64,000 nucleotides of DNA from Aquimarina latercula DSM 2041 (GTDB lineage: Bacteria; Bacteroidota; Bacteroidia; Flavobacteriales; Flavobacteriaceae), in the NCBI RefSeq assembly GCF_000430645.1, contig NZ_KE387187.1, positions 84,875 through 148,874 on the forward strand. Direction: 5' to 3'. The translations under genes and the position numbers were made by a program. Below are positions 16,966 to 25,869 of this stretch, piece after piece; within the stretch, counting starts at the first letter, position 1; each line of letters opens with the position of its first letter. Below the pieces are notes generated by a model. It was not told where the DNA came from, did no database searches, and saw nothing but the letters and a program-made list of their open reading frames with translations.

Positions 16966-17805
16966 ATGAAGAATATTCTTATTCCAACAGATTTTTCGGA
17001 AAACTCGTGGAATGCTATTACTTATGCTTTATCTTTTTTTGAGAAAGTACAATGTAATTTCTATTTTCTACATATTTCCCCATATAAACAAGTCATTGGG
17101 AATGAATCATTTTTTGAGTCAACTGATCAAGTTGTAGATAACATTACTCTTAGTGATCAGGAACAAATGCAATTATTGTTAAAGAGGATTCAAAAATTAC
17201 CTCTTAATCCTAAACACTATTTTTTTACTATCCATGAATATATCTTTTTTATAGATACTATCAGAAAACAGGTCGAAGAGAAGAATATTGATTTCATCGT
17301 TATGGGGACTAAAGGAGCTTCTGGATTAAAAGAAAAAACAGTAGGCAGTAATACCGGAGATGTCATAACCAAAGTAAAATGCCCTATTCTCGTAATTCCC
17401 GAAAAAGCTAAATACTCTAAAATTAACGAAATCGCATTTCCGACGGACTATAATATCCTATATAAAAACAGAATATTACGAACCATAACTGAAGTTCTTA
17501 CTATCAATAAAGCGGCGTTACGAGTACTACATATTGCAAAAAAGGAAAAACAGCTTACCGAACTACAAAAAAGGAATAAAAATATTCTCAACGTTTTTTT
17601 AGAAGAAGATATAGATCACAGTTTTCATTTTTTGTCCAATCCGAGTATCGAACAAGCAGTACAGTGCTTTGTAGAAAGTAGAGACATCAATATGATCACT
17701 ATGGTTGCTAAGAATCTCAATTTTTTTCAAAGAATTTTATTTCATCCAACCGTAGAAAAAATAAGTTATCATATCAATATTCCATTTCTAGTATTACACG
17801 AGTAA
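16966..17805 (+). CDS. Universal stress protein, tandem UspA domains (second copy)
   Basis: A 279-residue tandem UspA protein. The first domain (about 1-142) has the ATP-binding pattern G-T-K-G-A-S-G followed by V-G-S-N-T-G-D-V; the second domain is more degenerate and lacks a clear glycine-rich loop. It starts behind a perfect FNR-like promoter and is followed after 21 bp by hemN, so both are probably one transcript induced at low oxygen. Confidence 0.9.
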   Translation: MKNILIPTDFSENSWNAITYALSFFEKVQCNFYFLHISPYKQVIGNESFFESTDQVVDNITLSDQEQMQLLLKRIQKLPLNPKHYFFTIHEYIFFIDTIRKQVEEKNIDFIVMGTKGASGLKEKTVGSNTGDVITKVKCPILVIPEKAKYSKINEIAFPTDYNILYKNRILRTITEVLTINKAALRVLHIAKKEKQLTELQKRNKNILNVFLEEDIDHSFHFLSNPSIEQAVQCFVESRDINMITMVAKNLNFFQRILFHPTVEKISYHINIPFLVLHE

Positions 17806-17826
17806 AAATTATATAAAAACTAAATA

Positions 17827-19191
17827 ATGCATACAAAATTAGTGGACAAATACAATGTTCCAGGACCCAGATATACCAGTTATCCAACCGTTCCATATTG
17901 GAATCATGAAACATTCTCATTAAATGAATGGAAAAAATCAGTGATAACATCTTTTGCAGAAAGCAATGATGCACAAGGAATAAGTATATATATCCACTTA
18001 CCTTTTTGCGAAAGTATGTGTACTTTTTGTGGATGTAATAAACGCATCACTAAAAGACACACTGTAGAAATCCCATATATCAATTCAATTTTAAAAGAGT
18101 GGCAGTTATATCTAAACCTTTTAGAAACAAAACCAAAGATCAAAGAATTGCATTTGGGTGGAGGAACCCCTACATTCTTTTCGCCAGAAAATTTAGAATA
18201 CTTAATCAAAGGATTGTTCTCTTCTGCGAAATCAGCTGAAGCTTGCGAATTTAGTTTTGAAGGACACCCTAATAATACAACTCGTGAACATTTACAAGCA
18301 TTATATGATGTAGGTTTTAGAAGAGTGAGTTTTGGCGTTCAAGACTATAATGAAAAAGTCCAAAAAGCAATTCATCGCGTACAACCATTTGAAAAAGTAA
18401 AATATGTTACCGAAATAGCACGAGAAATAGGATACACTTCGATTGGTCATGATATCATTTTTGGATTGCCTTTTCAGACCGAAGAAGCTGTAATTCATAC
18501 TATTCAAAAAACAAAAGAATTATTACCTGATCGATTGGCTTTTTATAGTTATGCTCATATTCCTTGGCAAAAAGGAAATGGACAACGAGGATTTAATGAA
18601 GAAGACCTTCCTACTGGAGAAGAAAAAAGACGACAATATGAAGTTGGTAAAAAATTATTATCCAAAGTCGGTTATGTAGAAATAGGAATGGATCATTTTG
18701 CACTTAAAAGCGATACATTATTCCTAGCTATGGAAGATCAAAACCTACATCGTAATTTTATGGGGTACACGGTATCAAAAACCAAAATGATGATCGGTTT
18801 AGGAGTATCTTCTATTAGTGATAGTTGGTATGGGTTTTCTCAAAACGTAAAAGGCATAGAATCCTATCAAAATTTAGTCAACCAAGGAATAATACCAGTT
18901 TATAGAGGTCATATATTGACCAAAAAGGATAAAATAATTAGACAACATATATTAAACCTTATGTGTCATTTTAAAACCGATTGGAGTAGCAAACAACTTT
19001 ATTTAGATGAACTAATAGACATAACTATACGCTTAAAAGAAATGGAACAAGACGGATTGGTAATTATGACCGATCATAGTATTGAAGTTACCGAAAAAGG
19101 GAAAGCCTTTGTACGTAACATCTGCATGGCTTTTGATCTAAGACTACAGCATAATAAACCAGAAACACAGCTATTCTCTATGACAGTTTAG
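17827..19191 (+). CDS. hemN: Oxygen-independent coproporphyrinogen III dehydrogenase
   Basis: A 454-residue radical SAM enzyme. The cluster motif C-E-S-M-C-T-F-C is at residues 61-68 (CX3CX2C), followed by a further cysteine as in true HemN, and the glycine-rich L-G-G-G-T-P-T is at about 112-118. The N-terminal Y-N-V-P-G-P-R-Y-T-S-Y-P is the HemN signature that separates it from HemW. It makes protoporphyrinogen IX without O2, needed for haem (including that of the cbb3 oxidase) at low oxygen. It is cotranscribed with the usp gene. Confidence 0.95.
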   Translation: MHTKLVDKYNVPGPRYTSYPTVPYWNHETFSLNEWKKSVITSFAESNDAQGISIYIHLPFCESMCTFCGCNKRITKRHTVEIPYINSILKEWQLYLNLLETKPKIKELHLGGGTPTFFSPENLEYLIKGLFSSAKSAEACEFSFEGHPNNTTREHLQALYDVGFRRVSFGVQDYNEKVQKAIHRVQPFEKVKYVTEIAREIGYTSIGHDIIFGLPFQTEEAVIHTIQKTKELLPDRLAFYSYAHIPWQKGNGQRGFNEEDLPTGEEKRRQYEVGKKLLSKVGYVEIGMDHFALKSDTLFLAMEDQNLHRNFMGYTVSKTKMMIGLGVSSISDSWYGFSQNVKGIESYQNLVNQGIIPVYRGHILTKKDKIIRQHILNLMCHFKTDWSSKQLYLDELIDITIRLKEMEQDGLVIMTDHSIEVTEKGKAFVRNICMAFDLRLQHNKPETQLFSMTV

Positions 19192-19231
19192 AACATTCGT
19201 TTTTTAGATCTTTAATCCGATATAATTAATA

Positions 19232-19936
19232 CTAATGACATTCAAAATTAGAAGAAACCAATTCTGTAGATTGTTTAGGTGATATATATGGAATTCCTAA
19301 TCCCATTCCTCGTAAAATAAACAACAAACCAATCATTACGATAAATACGGGGATCACTTTTTGAACATGTTTTCGTATCCACTTTGCTTTAAAAAAGTGA
19401 CCTGCATATACTACCATGGTCATTAAAGGAATCGTACCTAAACCAAATAAAAGCACATACAGTGTGCTATTCATAACATTACCTAAAGCTACAGCAGCAA
19501 AAACTGCCATATATACCAATCCACAAGGAAGAAATCCGTTTAAAAAACCAATAATTAAAAATGTATCTGGTGTTTTCTTTTTAAGTTCTTTTCCTAATGC
19601 ACTCTTGATCTTAGAAATTATCCGATATATCGGTTTAGAAAAACTATATTTCATAAGTATTGATGAAGGTATCAAAACCACTAAGATCATTACAATCCCA
19701 ATGCTAATAGAAAGTCCTTGCTGCATTCCAAAAATGTTTAGACTTTTTCCTATAATCCCAAAAAATAAACCAATAATACTATAAGCCAGCAAACGGCCCA
19801 AATGATATAAAGAGATTTGAAAAAGTTTCTTAAGCTGATTCTTATGATCCAAAGGCAGCATAAACGCAATAGGTCCACACATCCCAACACAGTGAAAACT
19901 TCCTAAAAGACCTAATATAAAAGCAGAAACTAACAT
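19232..19936 (-). CDS. SafE/TauE-like membrane protein of the cco cluster
   Basis: A 234-residue membrane protein with about six helices. The N-terminus contains G-S-F-H-C-V-G-M-C-G-P, typical of the sulfite-exporter TauE/SafE-related proteins that close cco gene clusters in Bacteroidota. A role in copper delivery or oxidase assembly is often proposed; the substrate is unknown. It abuts ccoH with no gap, and its cysteine pair in the first helix could bind metal. Confidence 0.85.
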   Translation of the reverse strand: MLVSAFILGLLGSFHCVGMCGPIAFMLPLDHKNQLKKLFQISLYHLGRLLAYSIIGLFFGIIGKSLNIFGMQQGLSISIGIVMILVVLIPSSILMKYSFSKPIYRIISKIKSALGKELKKKTPDTFLIIGFLNGFLPCGLVYMAVFAAVALGNVMNSTLYVLLFGLGTIPLMTMVVYAGHFFKAKWIRKHVQKVIPVFIVMIGLLFILRGMGLGIPYISPKQSTELVSSNFECH

Positions 19937-20383
19937 TTAATACGTAAAGGATTCTCTAAAGAGATATGATGTGTTTTCATTTTCCCAATTCACTTTAATC
20001 TTCCATTTGCCTTGTATCAATTTATTTTTTGGAATTATAACTTCTGAAGTTGTAAGTGAGATCGGAACTTCGAAATCTAACTTTTTGTTAGATGGGCGGT
20101 ATAGCGAAATAGTTCCGCTTAGTTTTTCGGAGTTTATATCCTCCGGAAATTTAATCAGTAATCCTTCGGATACCTTTTTAATCGTAATATTACTTTTTAG
20201 TGCCTTTGCATTTTTTTCGGCATTGATTTCTTCCTGAAAAGCTAATTCTTGTTTGTAGTAATCTTCTGTTACTAAATCATGTTCATATTTTTTATCGGTA
20301 TTCATCCGTATCACAAAGAAAAGTATAAAACTTATAAATCCTATAAATACCAATACAATCGCTGTACCCCAGTTTATTTTCAT
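19937..20383 (-). CDS. ccoH: FixH/CcoH family cbb3 oxidase assembly protein
   Basis: A 148-residue protein with one N-terminal membrane helix (about residues 6-26) and a periplasmic beta-rich domain. The D-L-V-T-E-D-Y-Y-K-Q-E-L pattern after the helix is typical of FixH in Bacteroidota. It stabilises cbb3 oxidase during assembly. It lies directly upstream of the SafE-like gene and about 160 bp after ccoG; that gap holds a REP-like repeat pair. Confidence 0.85.
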   Translation of the reverse strand: MKINWGTAIVLVFIGFISFILFFVIRMNTDKKYEHDLVTEDYYKQELAFQEEINAEKNAKALKSNITIKKVSEGLLIKFPEDINSEKLSGTISLYRPSNKKLDFEVPISLTTSEVIIPKNKLIQGKWKIKVNWENENTSYLFRESFTY

Positions 20384-20400
20384 AACTCATTTTTTTAATT

Positions 20401-20480
20401 TGGATTCCAGCCTATGCTGGAATGACACGTACTTTACATATTTTTAGTTCCTGTTTGTCATCCCAGCGCAGGCTGTGATC
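20401..20480. repeat. Pair of inverted REP-like palindromes in the ccoG-ccoH gap
   Basis: The first copy at 20401-20427 contains ATTCCAGC-CTAT-GCTGGAAT (20404-20423), a perfect 8-bp stem. A second, diverged copy lies in inverted orientation at 20457-20480. The sequence type resembles short interspersed palindromes of flavobacterial genomes. It may stabilise or attenuate the transcript inside the operon. Confidence 0.7.
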
Positions 20481-20542
20481 TACTTCACATCTTTTAGAAT
20501 TTTCTTTTCTCCAATACTCATAAAATCATAGACTCATCTTCG

Positions 20543-21970
20543 TTACCTATAACTTCTTGGGCCTAAAAATGCTGTGGTTGTTGTTTCAATCAATTCATTA
20601 TCATTAGCGTATACTCCAATTTTTACTTTATCCTTATCACCACTTAAGGCAGATGCATTAATTTCTATGAACAATGTTCCCTCTGCTAATCCTTGCTTAG
20701 GCACCACAAAGTTTTTATGCGTTACCACTTCTATAGTTCCCGTATGTGATAGCAATTCGAAATGAACATTTTCGATATCATTAATCGTTTTATTTACTAG
20801 TTTAAATGTATATACATTACTAATCATATTATGCTCTTTTCGCTCATACAATTGACCTGGTAACCTTAAAATATTCGCTTCGACATCATTTCTCAAAAAA
20901 GACATTCCCAAAAAGACACCAATTAATATCACTAATACTGCTGTATATCCTTTTAACCTTGGTGTAAACTTAAATTTCTCTTTTTTAGCGATATCATCTT
21001 CACTAGCATATCGGATCAATCCTTTCGGAAGGTTTACACTTTCCATCATATGATCACAGGCATCAATACAAGCAGTACAATTCACACATTCTAATTGTGT
21101 TCCATTGCGGATATCGATTCCTGTTGGACACACATGTACACATTGAAAACAATCAATACAATCTCCTTTTCCGCTAGTAGGTCTGTCCTCGTTCTTCTTA
21201 AACTTAGCGCGTCCTGCTTCTTTTTCTCCTCTTTTATAATCGTATGCAACTACAATTGATTTGGCATCTAACAATACCCCTTGTAATCGACCATATGGAC
21301 AAGCAATTACACAAACCTGTTCTCTAAACCAGGCAAACACAAAATAAAATACAGCGGTAAATATTAATAAGGAAATTAAAGTCCCCACATGCTGAAAAGG
21401 GCCATCAATAAATATATATTGAATGAGCACATCACTACTAATCAAGTAAGCCAAAAACACATTCGCTATTAAAAAAGAAATGATAAAAAATACCACCCAT
21501 TTAAGAACGCGTTTTTTGATTTTTTCGGCGTTCCAAGGTTGTTTATCCAATCGTATTTGTTTTCCTCTATCTCCTTCGATCCAATATTCTATTCGTCGAA
21601 AAACCATTTCCATAAATATGGTTTGTGGGCATATCCAACCACAGAATAATCGTCCAAAAGCTACTGTAAATAATATTACAAAGACTACCCCAATAATCAT
21701 TGATATTACGAACAGATGAAAATCCTGTGGCCAGAAAGGAGCTCCGAAAATGTTGAAACGTCGCTCTAACACATTAAACAATAAAAACTGATTGCCATTG
21801 ATTTTGATAAAAGGAGCGGCAAATAAAAAAATCAATAACCCATAACTTACCCATTTGCGGTATTCATAAAATACGCCACTTGGTTTTTTAGGATACAACC
21901 AAGCACGTTTTCCTTCTTCGTTAATCGTACCGATAGAATCTCTAAATGTTTCGTTTTCTGGTGTTTCCAA
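20543..21970 (-). CDS. ccoG: CcoG (RdxA/FixG) cbb3 oxidase accessory protein
   Basis: A 475-residue membrane protein with a polyferredoxin core. The [4Fe-4S] motifs are C-I-D-C-F-Q-C-V-H-V-C-P and C-V-N-C-T-A-C-I-D-A-C, plus C-G-W-I-C-P-Q near residue 110. About five transmembrane helices precede a C-terminal immunoglobulin-like periplasmic domain. CcoG acts in copper reduction for cbb3 oxidase maturation. Full length. It lies 54 bp after ccoP. Confidence 0.95.
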   Translation of the reverse strand: METPENETFRDSIGTINEEGKRAWLYPKKPSGVFYEYRKWVSYGLLIFLFAAPFIKINGNQFLLFNVLERRFNIFGAPFWPQDFHLFVISMIIGVVFVILFTVAFGRLFCGWICPQTIFMEMVFRRIEYWIEGDRGKQIRLDKQPWNAEKIKKRVLKWVVFFIISFLIANVFLAYLISSDVLIQYIFIDGPFQHVGTLISLLIFTAVFYFVFAWFREQVCVIACPYGRLQGVLLDAKSIVVAYDYKRGEKEAGRAKFKKNEDRPTSGKGDCIDCFQCVHVCPTGIDIRNGTQLECVNCTACIDACDHMMESVNLPKGLIRYASEDDIAKKEKFKFTPRLKGYTAVLVILIGVFLGMSFLRNDVEANILRLPGQLYERKEHNMISNVYTFKLVNKTINDIENVHFELLSHTGTIEVVTHKNFVVPKQGLAEGTLFIEINASALSGDKDKVKIGVYANDNELIETTTTAFLGPRSYR

Positions 21971-22024
21971 TGGTCAATGAATATTGATTATACGATTTAT
22001 GTTATACTACTAACCTTTTTGATC

Positions 22025-22990
22025 CTAATTACTTACTACAGAAGTAGAGTCTGCAATAGTTACGGGAACAGTTTCTGGAATTTCTTTTTCTAGAACCTCT
22101 TCTTTTACAGCATCTGGATCGATCCAGATCTCGCCTTGCGCCTCTTTAGGTTCTGCAGGCGTTGTACCGCCTAATGTGATTACATAACTAGCCACTTGTG
22201 CCATTTCTGCCGGTTTTAGAGTTTGCTTCCAAGCAACCATCCCTTTTCCATCACGACCACCTTCAGAAATAGTTTTGAATACATTTTTAATACCTCCGCC
22301 CAAAATCCAATTCGGATCCGTTAGATTGGGGCCAATACCCCCTCCTCCATCTGCTTTATGACAGGCTACACAATTGGAAGTAAAAATGGCTTTCCCAGCA
22401 TTAATATCCGCGGCATCGGTTAACAATGTTACCGTATTTATATCCACAAGATCTTTTGCGGTTTTTTTATACGCTTCTATAGCGATCAAAGCCTCTGCAA
22501 CTTCTGTTTCATACTCTTCTGTCTGATTGTAATCATTAAATACATGGAACCGCACTAAATAGATAACTCCAAACAAAATAGTCGCATAAAAACCATATAC
22601 CCACCAAGGCGGAAGGTTATTATCCAGTTCCTTAATTCCATCATAATTATGATCCAAAATGATTTCATCTTCCTCTTCTACTGGTGTACTATCCACTAAT
22701 TTTAGATAGGTAGCTTTGATCCATCGAAACTGTTTGTCTTTTTTAATCTTCTGGCTTAGTACATAGCGTTCTTGAGCTTCGGGTTTCAGGGATTTAAACA
22801 ACACACTTCGTAGTGCCTCTACACAAATCTCTATAGCGATCGCAAATAACAATACGATGCCTAACACTACCCAACTAACTGGTACTGCAATAAATGCTGA
22901 TTCTTCTCCAGAATCCACTGCCCATTCTATTAAAAAATAAGTGATCAATAGTAATGCAATGACTCTGATATAGGATACTGTACTTCTCAT
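22025..22990 (-). CDS. ccoP: CcoP subunit of cbb3 oxidase (single c-haem)
   Basis: A 321-residue subunit with two or more membrane helices at the N-terminus, the P-P-W-W-V-Y-G-F-Y CcoP signature near residue 127 and one c-type haem site C-V-A-C-H-K near residue 207 with a downstream methionine ligand in G-M-V-A-W. Classical proteobacterial CcoP carries two CXXCH motifs; only one is visible here, so this is a mono-haem form. Its start overlaps ccoQ by 4 bp. Confidence 0.93.
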   Translation of the reverse strand: MRSTVSYIRVIALLLITYFLIEWAVDSGEESAFIAVPVSWVVLGIVLLFAIAIEICVEALRSVLFKSLKPEAQERYVLSQKIKKDKQFRWIKATYLKLVDSTPVEEEDEIILDHNYDGIKELDNNLPPWWVYGFYATILFGVIYLVRFHVFNDYNQTEEYETEVAEALIAIEAYKKTAKDLVDINTVTLLTDAADINAGKAIFTSNCVACHKADGGGGIGPNLTDPNWILGGGIKNVFKTISEGGRDGKGMVAWKQTLKPAEMAQVASYVITLGGTTPAEPKEAQGEIWIDPDAVKEEVLEKEIPETVPVTIADSTSVVSN

Positions 22991-23178
22991 AGTATTAATT
23001 CGTTTTCATTTTCAGATTCCAATGGAATCTCGCTTACTTCTTTTATATGTTCCTTTTTTGCTGAAATTACCCACCAGAATAAGGCAGTAAAAAAGATGAA
23101 AAATATCAGTAGTGATATGATAGGATATATCTCTACACCTTCGATACTTTCCATATGTCCTTTTATAAATTTAAACAT
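22987..23178 (-). CDS. ccoQ: CcoQ-like small subunit of cbb3 oxidase
   Basis: A 63-residue protein with a single transmembrane helix (about residues 18-40) and an acidic tail. It sits exactly between ccoNO and ccoP, the usual ccoQ position, and overlaps ccoP by 4 bp. Family sequence similarity is weak at this size, so the call rests mainly on context. Confidence 0.8.
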   Translation of the reverse strand: MFKFIKGHMESIEGVEIYPIISLLIFFIFFTALFWWVISAKKEHIKEVSEIPLESENENELIL

Positions 23179-23189
23179 GGTTTATTTCT

Positions 23190-25382
23190 TTAGTTTGAAC
23201 TTGCAGTTTCGTTTTTAACTTTGATATCGGTTCCTAATCGCTGTATGTAGGCAATTAAGGCGATGACTTCTCTATCGCGCATTTCTATAAAATCCAATCC
23301 ATTATCCTTGGCATATTTTTTATCTGCTTCATAGGTTTTGGCAAAATCTGGATCATCGTATAGGTTTTTCTCGATCTGTGTTGCTTGTTCATCCATCCAT
23401 TTTTGTGCTTTAGCAATCTCTTCTGGAGTGTAAGGAACCCCAAGAGTAACCATAGCTTCCATTTTGGTTTCTGTATCCGATCGATCGAGTTCATTTTTTA
23501 GCAACCATTTATAACTAGGCATAATAGAACCCGACGATGTACTTTGCGGATCATAGAAATGATTAAGGTGCCAGTTATCCGAGTATTTACCTCCGATACG
23601 CATCAGATCAGGCCCAGTTCGTTTACTTCCCCAAAGAAATGGGTGATCATAGACATATTCACCAGCTTTAGAATACTCTCCGTATCGTTCTACCTCACTA
23701 CGAAAAGGACGAATCATTTGCGAATGACAAGACACACAACTCTCTCTGATATATAGATCTCTACCTTCTAATTCTAGCGGTGTATAAGGTTTTACACTAG
23801 TAATTGTAGGGATATTGGAATCGATCATTAGCGTTGGTACAATCTGTACGGCTCCTCCAATAAGTATCGCAATTGTAGCAAAAATCGTAAGCTTTACCGG
23901 TCTTCTTTCTAACCAAGTATGATATCCTTCTTTTGCAGTTCTTTTGTTAGTTACTTTTGTTAATGGAGCAGCTTCTGCCAATTCATCGGTAACCGTATTA
24001 CCCGCTTTGATAGTTTTGATTACATTATATAGCATAATAAACATCCCTAAGATGAACATACTACCGCCAATTGCTCGCATCCAATACATCGGTATAATTT
24101 CGTTTACGGTTTCTAAAAAATTACCGTATACCAAACTACCGTCTGGGTTAAACTGTTTCCACATAGAAGCCTGAACAAATCCAGCCACATACATCGGCAA
24201 TGCATACATAATAATCCCTAAGGTACCAATCCAGAAATGTGCATTAGCCAATGCTGTAGACCACAATTTGGTCTTAAATATTTTAGGGATTAGCCAATAT
24301 GCCATCCCAAAGGTGAAGAAACCATTCCATGCTAATGCTCCTACGTGCACGTGCGCAATCACCCAATCACTAAAATGTGCTATTGCGTTTACATTTTTTA
24401 AAGAAAGCATAGGTCCCTCGAACGTTGCCATCCCATATCCTGTGATTGCGACCACCATAAATTTTAATACTGGATCTGTACGTACTTTATCCCAGGCACC
24501 ACGCAAGGTTAATAATCCATTGATCATACCACCCCAAGATGGTGCGATTAGCATAATAGAAAATGCCACTCCTAAGTTCTGTGCCCAATCTGGTAGCGAA
24601 GAATATAGCAAATGATGAGGTCCTGCCCAGATATAAATAAAAATCAATGACCAAAAGTGTACAATCGATAATCGATAGGAATATACCGGCCTATTCGCCG
24701 CTTTTGGCACAAAATAATACATCAATCCTAAAAAAGGAGTAGTAAGAAAAAAGGCGACGGCATTATGTCCGTACCACCATTGCACCAGTGCGTCTTGTAC
24801 ACCTGCATAGACCGAATAACTTTTTAGCGCACTTACGGGTAATTCTAAACTATTAAAAATATGAAGTACAGCCACAGTAACTACGGTTGCCAGATAAAAC
24901 CAGATGGCTACATACAGATGGCGTTGTCTCCGTTTTAGAATGGTACCAATCAGATTCCACCCAAAAACTACCCAAATTACTGCAATCGCAATATCAAAAG
25001 GCCACTCTAGCTCTGCATATTCCTTAGAAGTTGTATATCCTAGCGGCAATGTAATTGCAGCGCCGACGATGATCAATTGCCAACACCAAAAATTAATGTT
25101 ACTAAGCGTATCATTAAACATTCTGGTTTTTAGTAATCGCTGGGTAGAATAATACACTCCGGCAAAGATGGCATTACCCACAAAGGCAAAAATCACCGCA
25201 TTGGTATGTAGTGGTCGTAAACGCCCAAAGCTTAACCAAGGGATTCCATCGGTAAGGTTAGGAAATAAAAACAGAAATGCCAGCAGCAATCCGACCGACA
25301 TCCCTACAATACCCCAAAGCATGGTGGCGTATAAGAATTTTTTTACGATTTTATTATCGTAATAGAATTGTTCTATGTTCAT
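23190..25382 (-). CDS. ccoNO: Fused CcoN-CcoO cbb3 cytochrome c oxidase
   Basis: A 730-residue fusion. The N-terminal part (about 1-490) is the catalytic haem-copper subunit CcoN with about twelve to fourteen helices, including the H-T-N-A-V and W-Y-G-H-N-A-V segments and G-P-H-H-L-L-Y near the binuclear centre. The C-terminal part (about 510-725) is CcoO with a membrane anchor and the c-haem site C-V-S-C-H-S. The fusion is normal in Bacteroidota. It reduces O2 to water with high affinity and pumps protons. It lies 1 bp after ccoS. Confidence 0.97.
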   Translation of the reverse strand: MNIEQFYYDNKIVKKFLYATMLWGIVGMSVGLLLAFLFLFPNLTDGIPWLSFGRLRPLHTNAVIFAFVGNAIFAGVYYSTQRLLKTRMFNDTLSNINFWCWQLIIVGAAITLPLGYTTSKEYAELEWPFDIAIAVIWVVFGWNLIGTILKRRQRHLYVAIWFYLATVVTVAVLHIFNSLELPVSALKSYSVYAGVQDALVQWWYGHNAVAFFLTTPFLGLMYYFVPKAANRPVYSYRLSIVHFWSLIFIYIWAGPHHLLYSSLPDWAQNLGVAFSIMLIAPSWGGMINGLLTLRGAWDKVRTDPVLKFMVVAITGYGMATFEGPMLSLKNVNAIAHFSDWVIAHVHVGALAWNGFFTFGMAYWLIPKIFKTKLWSTALANAHFWIGTLGIIMYALPMYVAGFVQASMWKQFNPDGSLVYGNFLETVNEIIPMYWMRAIGGSMFILGMFIMLYNVIKTIKAGNTVTDELAEAAPLTKVTNKRTAKEGYHTWLERRPVKLTIFATIAILIGGAVQIVPTLMIDSNIPTITSVKPYTPLELEGRDLYIRESCVSCHSQMIRPFRSEVERYGEYSKAGEYVYDHPFLWGSKRTGPDLMRIGGKYSDNWHLNHFYDPQSTSSGSIMPSYKWLLKNELDRSDTETKMEAMVTLGVPYTPEEIAKAQKWMDEQATQIEKNLYDDPDFAKTYEADKKYAKDNGLDFIEMRDREVIALIAYIQRLGTDIKVKNETASSN

Positions 25383-25383
25383 A

Positions 25384-25578
25384 TTATACGTGATTGTTAT
25401 TAGTTGTTACTGAAGATTTTTCTTTGGATTCTGTAATCACCTCATCATCAAACAGCATTCTGATCGCGGGTGTATAGGTATCATCGTATTGTCCTTTTTT
25501 TACAGAAAGAATAAAAGCCACAAAAAACACGATGGCAACGACAATACTAATGGTTAATAAAACATAAATAACACCCAT
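25384..25578 (-). CDS. ccoS: CcoS cbb3 oxidase maturation protein
   Basis: A 64-residue protein with one transmembrane helix (about residues 5-25) followed by K-K-G-Q-Y-D-D-x-x-T-P-A-I-R-M-L-F-D-D, the CcoS signature. The ATG at 25578 is preferred over the in-frame one at 25599: it places the FNR-like dyad 50 bp upstream, as in the other regulon promoters, and puts the -7 box outside the gene. CcoS is needed for cofactor insertion. The usual upstream copper ATPase gene ccoI is not here; the cassette array begins instead. Confidence 0.93.
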   Translation of the reverse strand: MGVIYVLLTISIVVAIVFFVAFILSVKKGQYDDTYTPAIRMLFDDEVITESKEKSSVTTNNNHV

Positions 25579-25596
25579 AAGATTCTTATTAGGCTC

Positions 25597-25639
25597 CAAA
25601 AGTATGAGTGCATGTTTTCTTAAAAAATGACATTTATCA
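25597..25639 (-). promoter_or_regulatory. FNR-like site plus -7 box for the cco operon
   Basis: Minus strand: dyad TGATAAATGTCA at 25639-25628 and a perfect TACTTTTG box at 25604-25597, centres 33 bp apart. It is expected to drive ccoS-NO-Q-P and probably G-H-SafE. Confidence 0.72.
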
Positions 25640-25694
25640 GGTTTTAGAAAGGTAGTTTATGGTAAGAACTAGAACTGTTAATAGCATCTCTTAA

Positions 25695-25843
25695 TTTGGC
25701 TCAGCAAAAAAGCTATACAAACTATCTGAATTAGAATTTTGAATTGGGGGAATTTTTACTTTATTTTAAAAGCGGAAAACAAATAATTACAAATGCGTGT
25801 AATTAATTACAAACGGTACTATGTGTAATAACTATACTCGCAT
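25695..25843 (+). repeat. Accessory-region repeat element, copy 1
   Basis: This stretch, between the cco promoter and the first cassette, shares a diverged sequence (TTAGAATTTTGAATT, then GGAATTTTTA and GGAAAAC-type segments) with 36170-36330 and 37490-37650. Each copy lies just upstream of a + strand gene. The right part has an imperfect dyad around 25791-25843 (ATGCG at each end). It could be a promoter-bearing, attI-like or attC-like element; its function is not known. Confidence 0.55.
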
Positions 25844-25869
25844 GTTGTGCTTCATTTTGAAAACCGCTG

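Noticed and set aside
23285..24615. Several open frames antisense to ccoNO
   Set aside because: They lie fully inside a conserved oxidase gene, have no promoter of their own and translate to shadow-type sequences.
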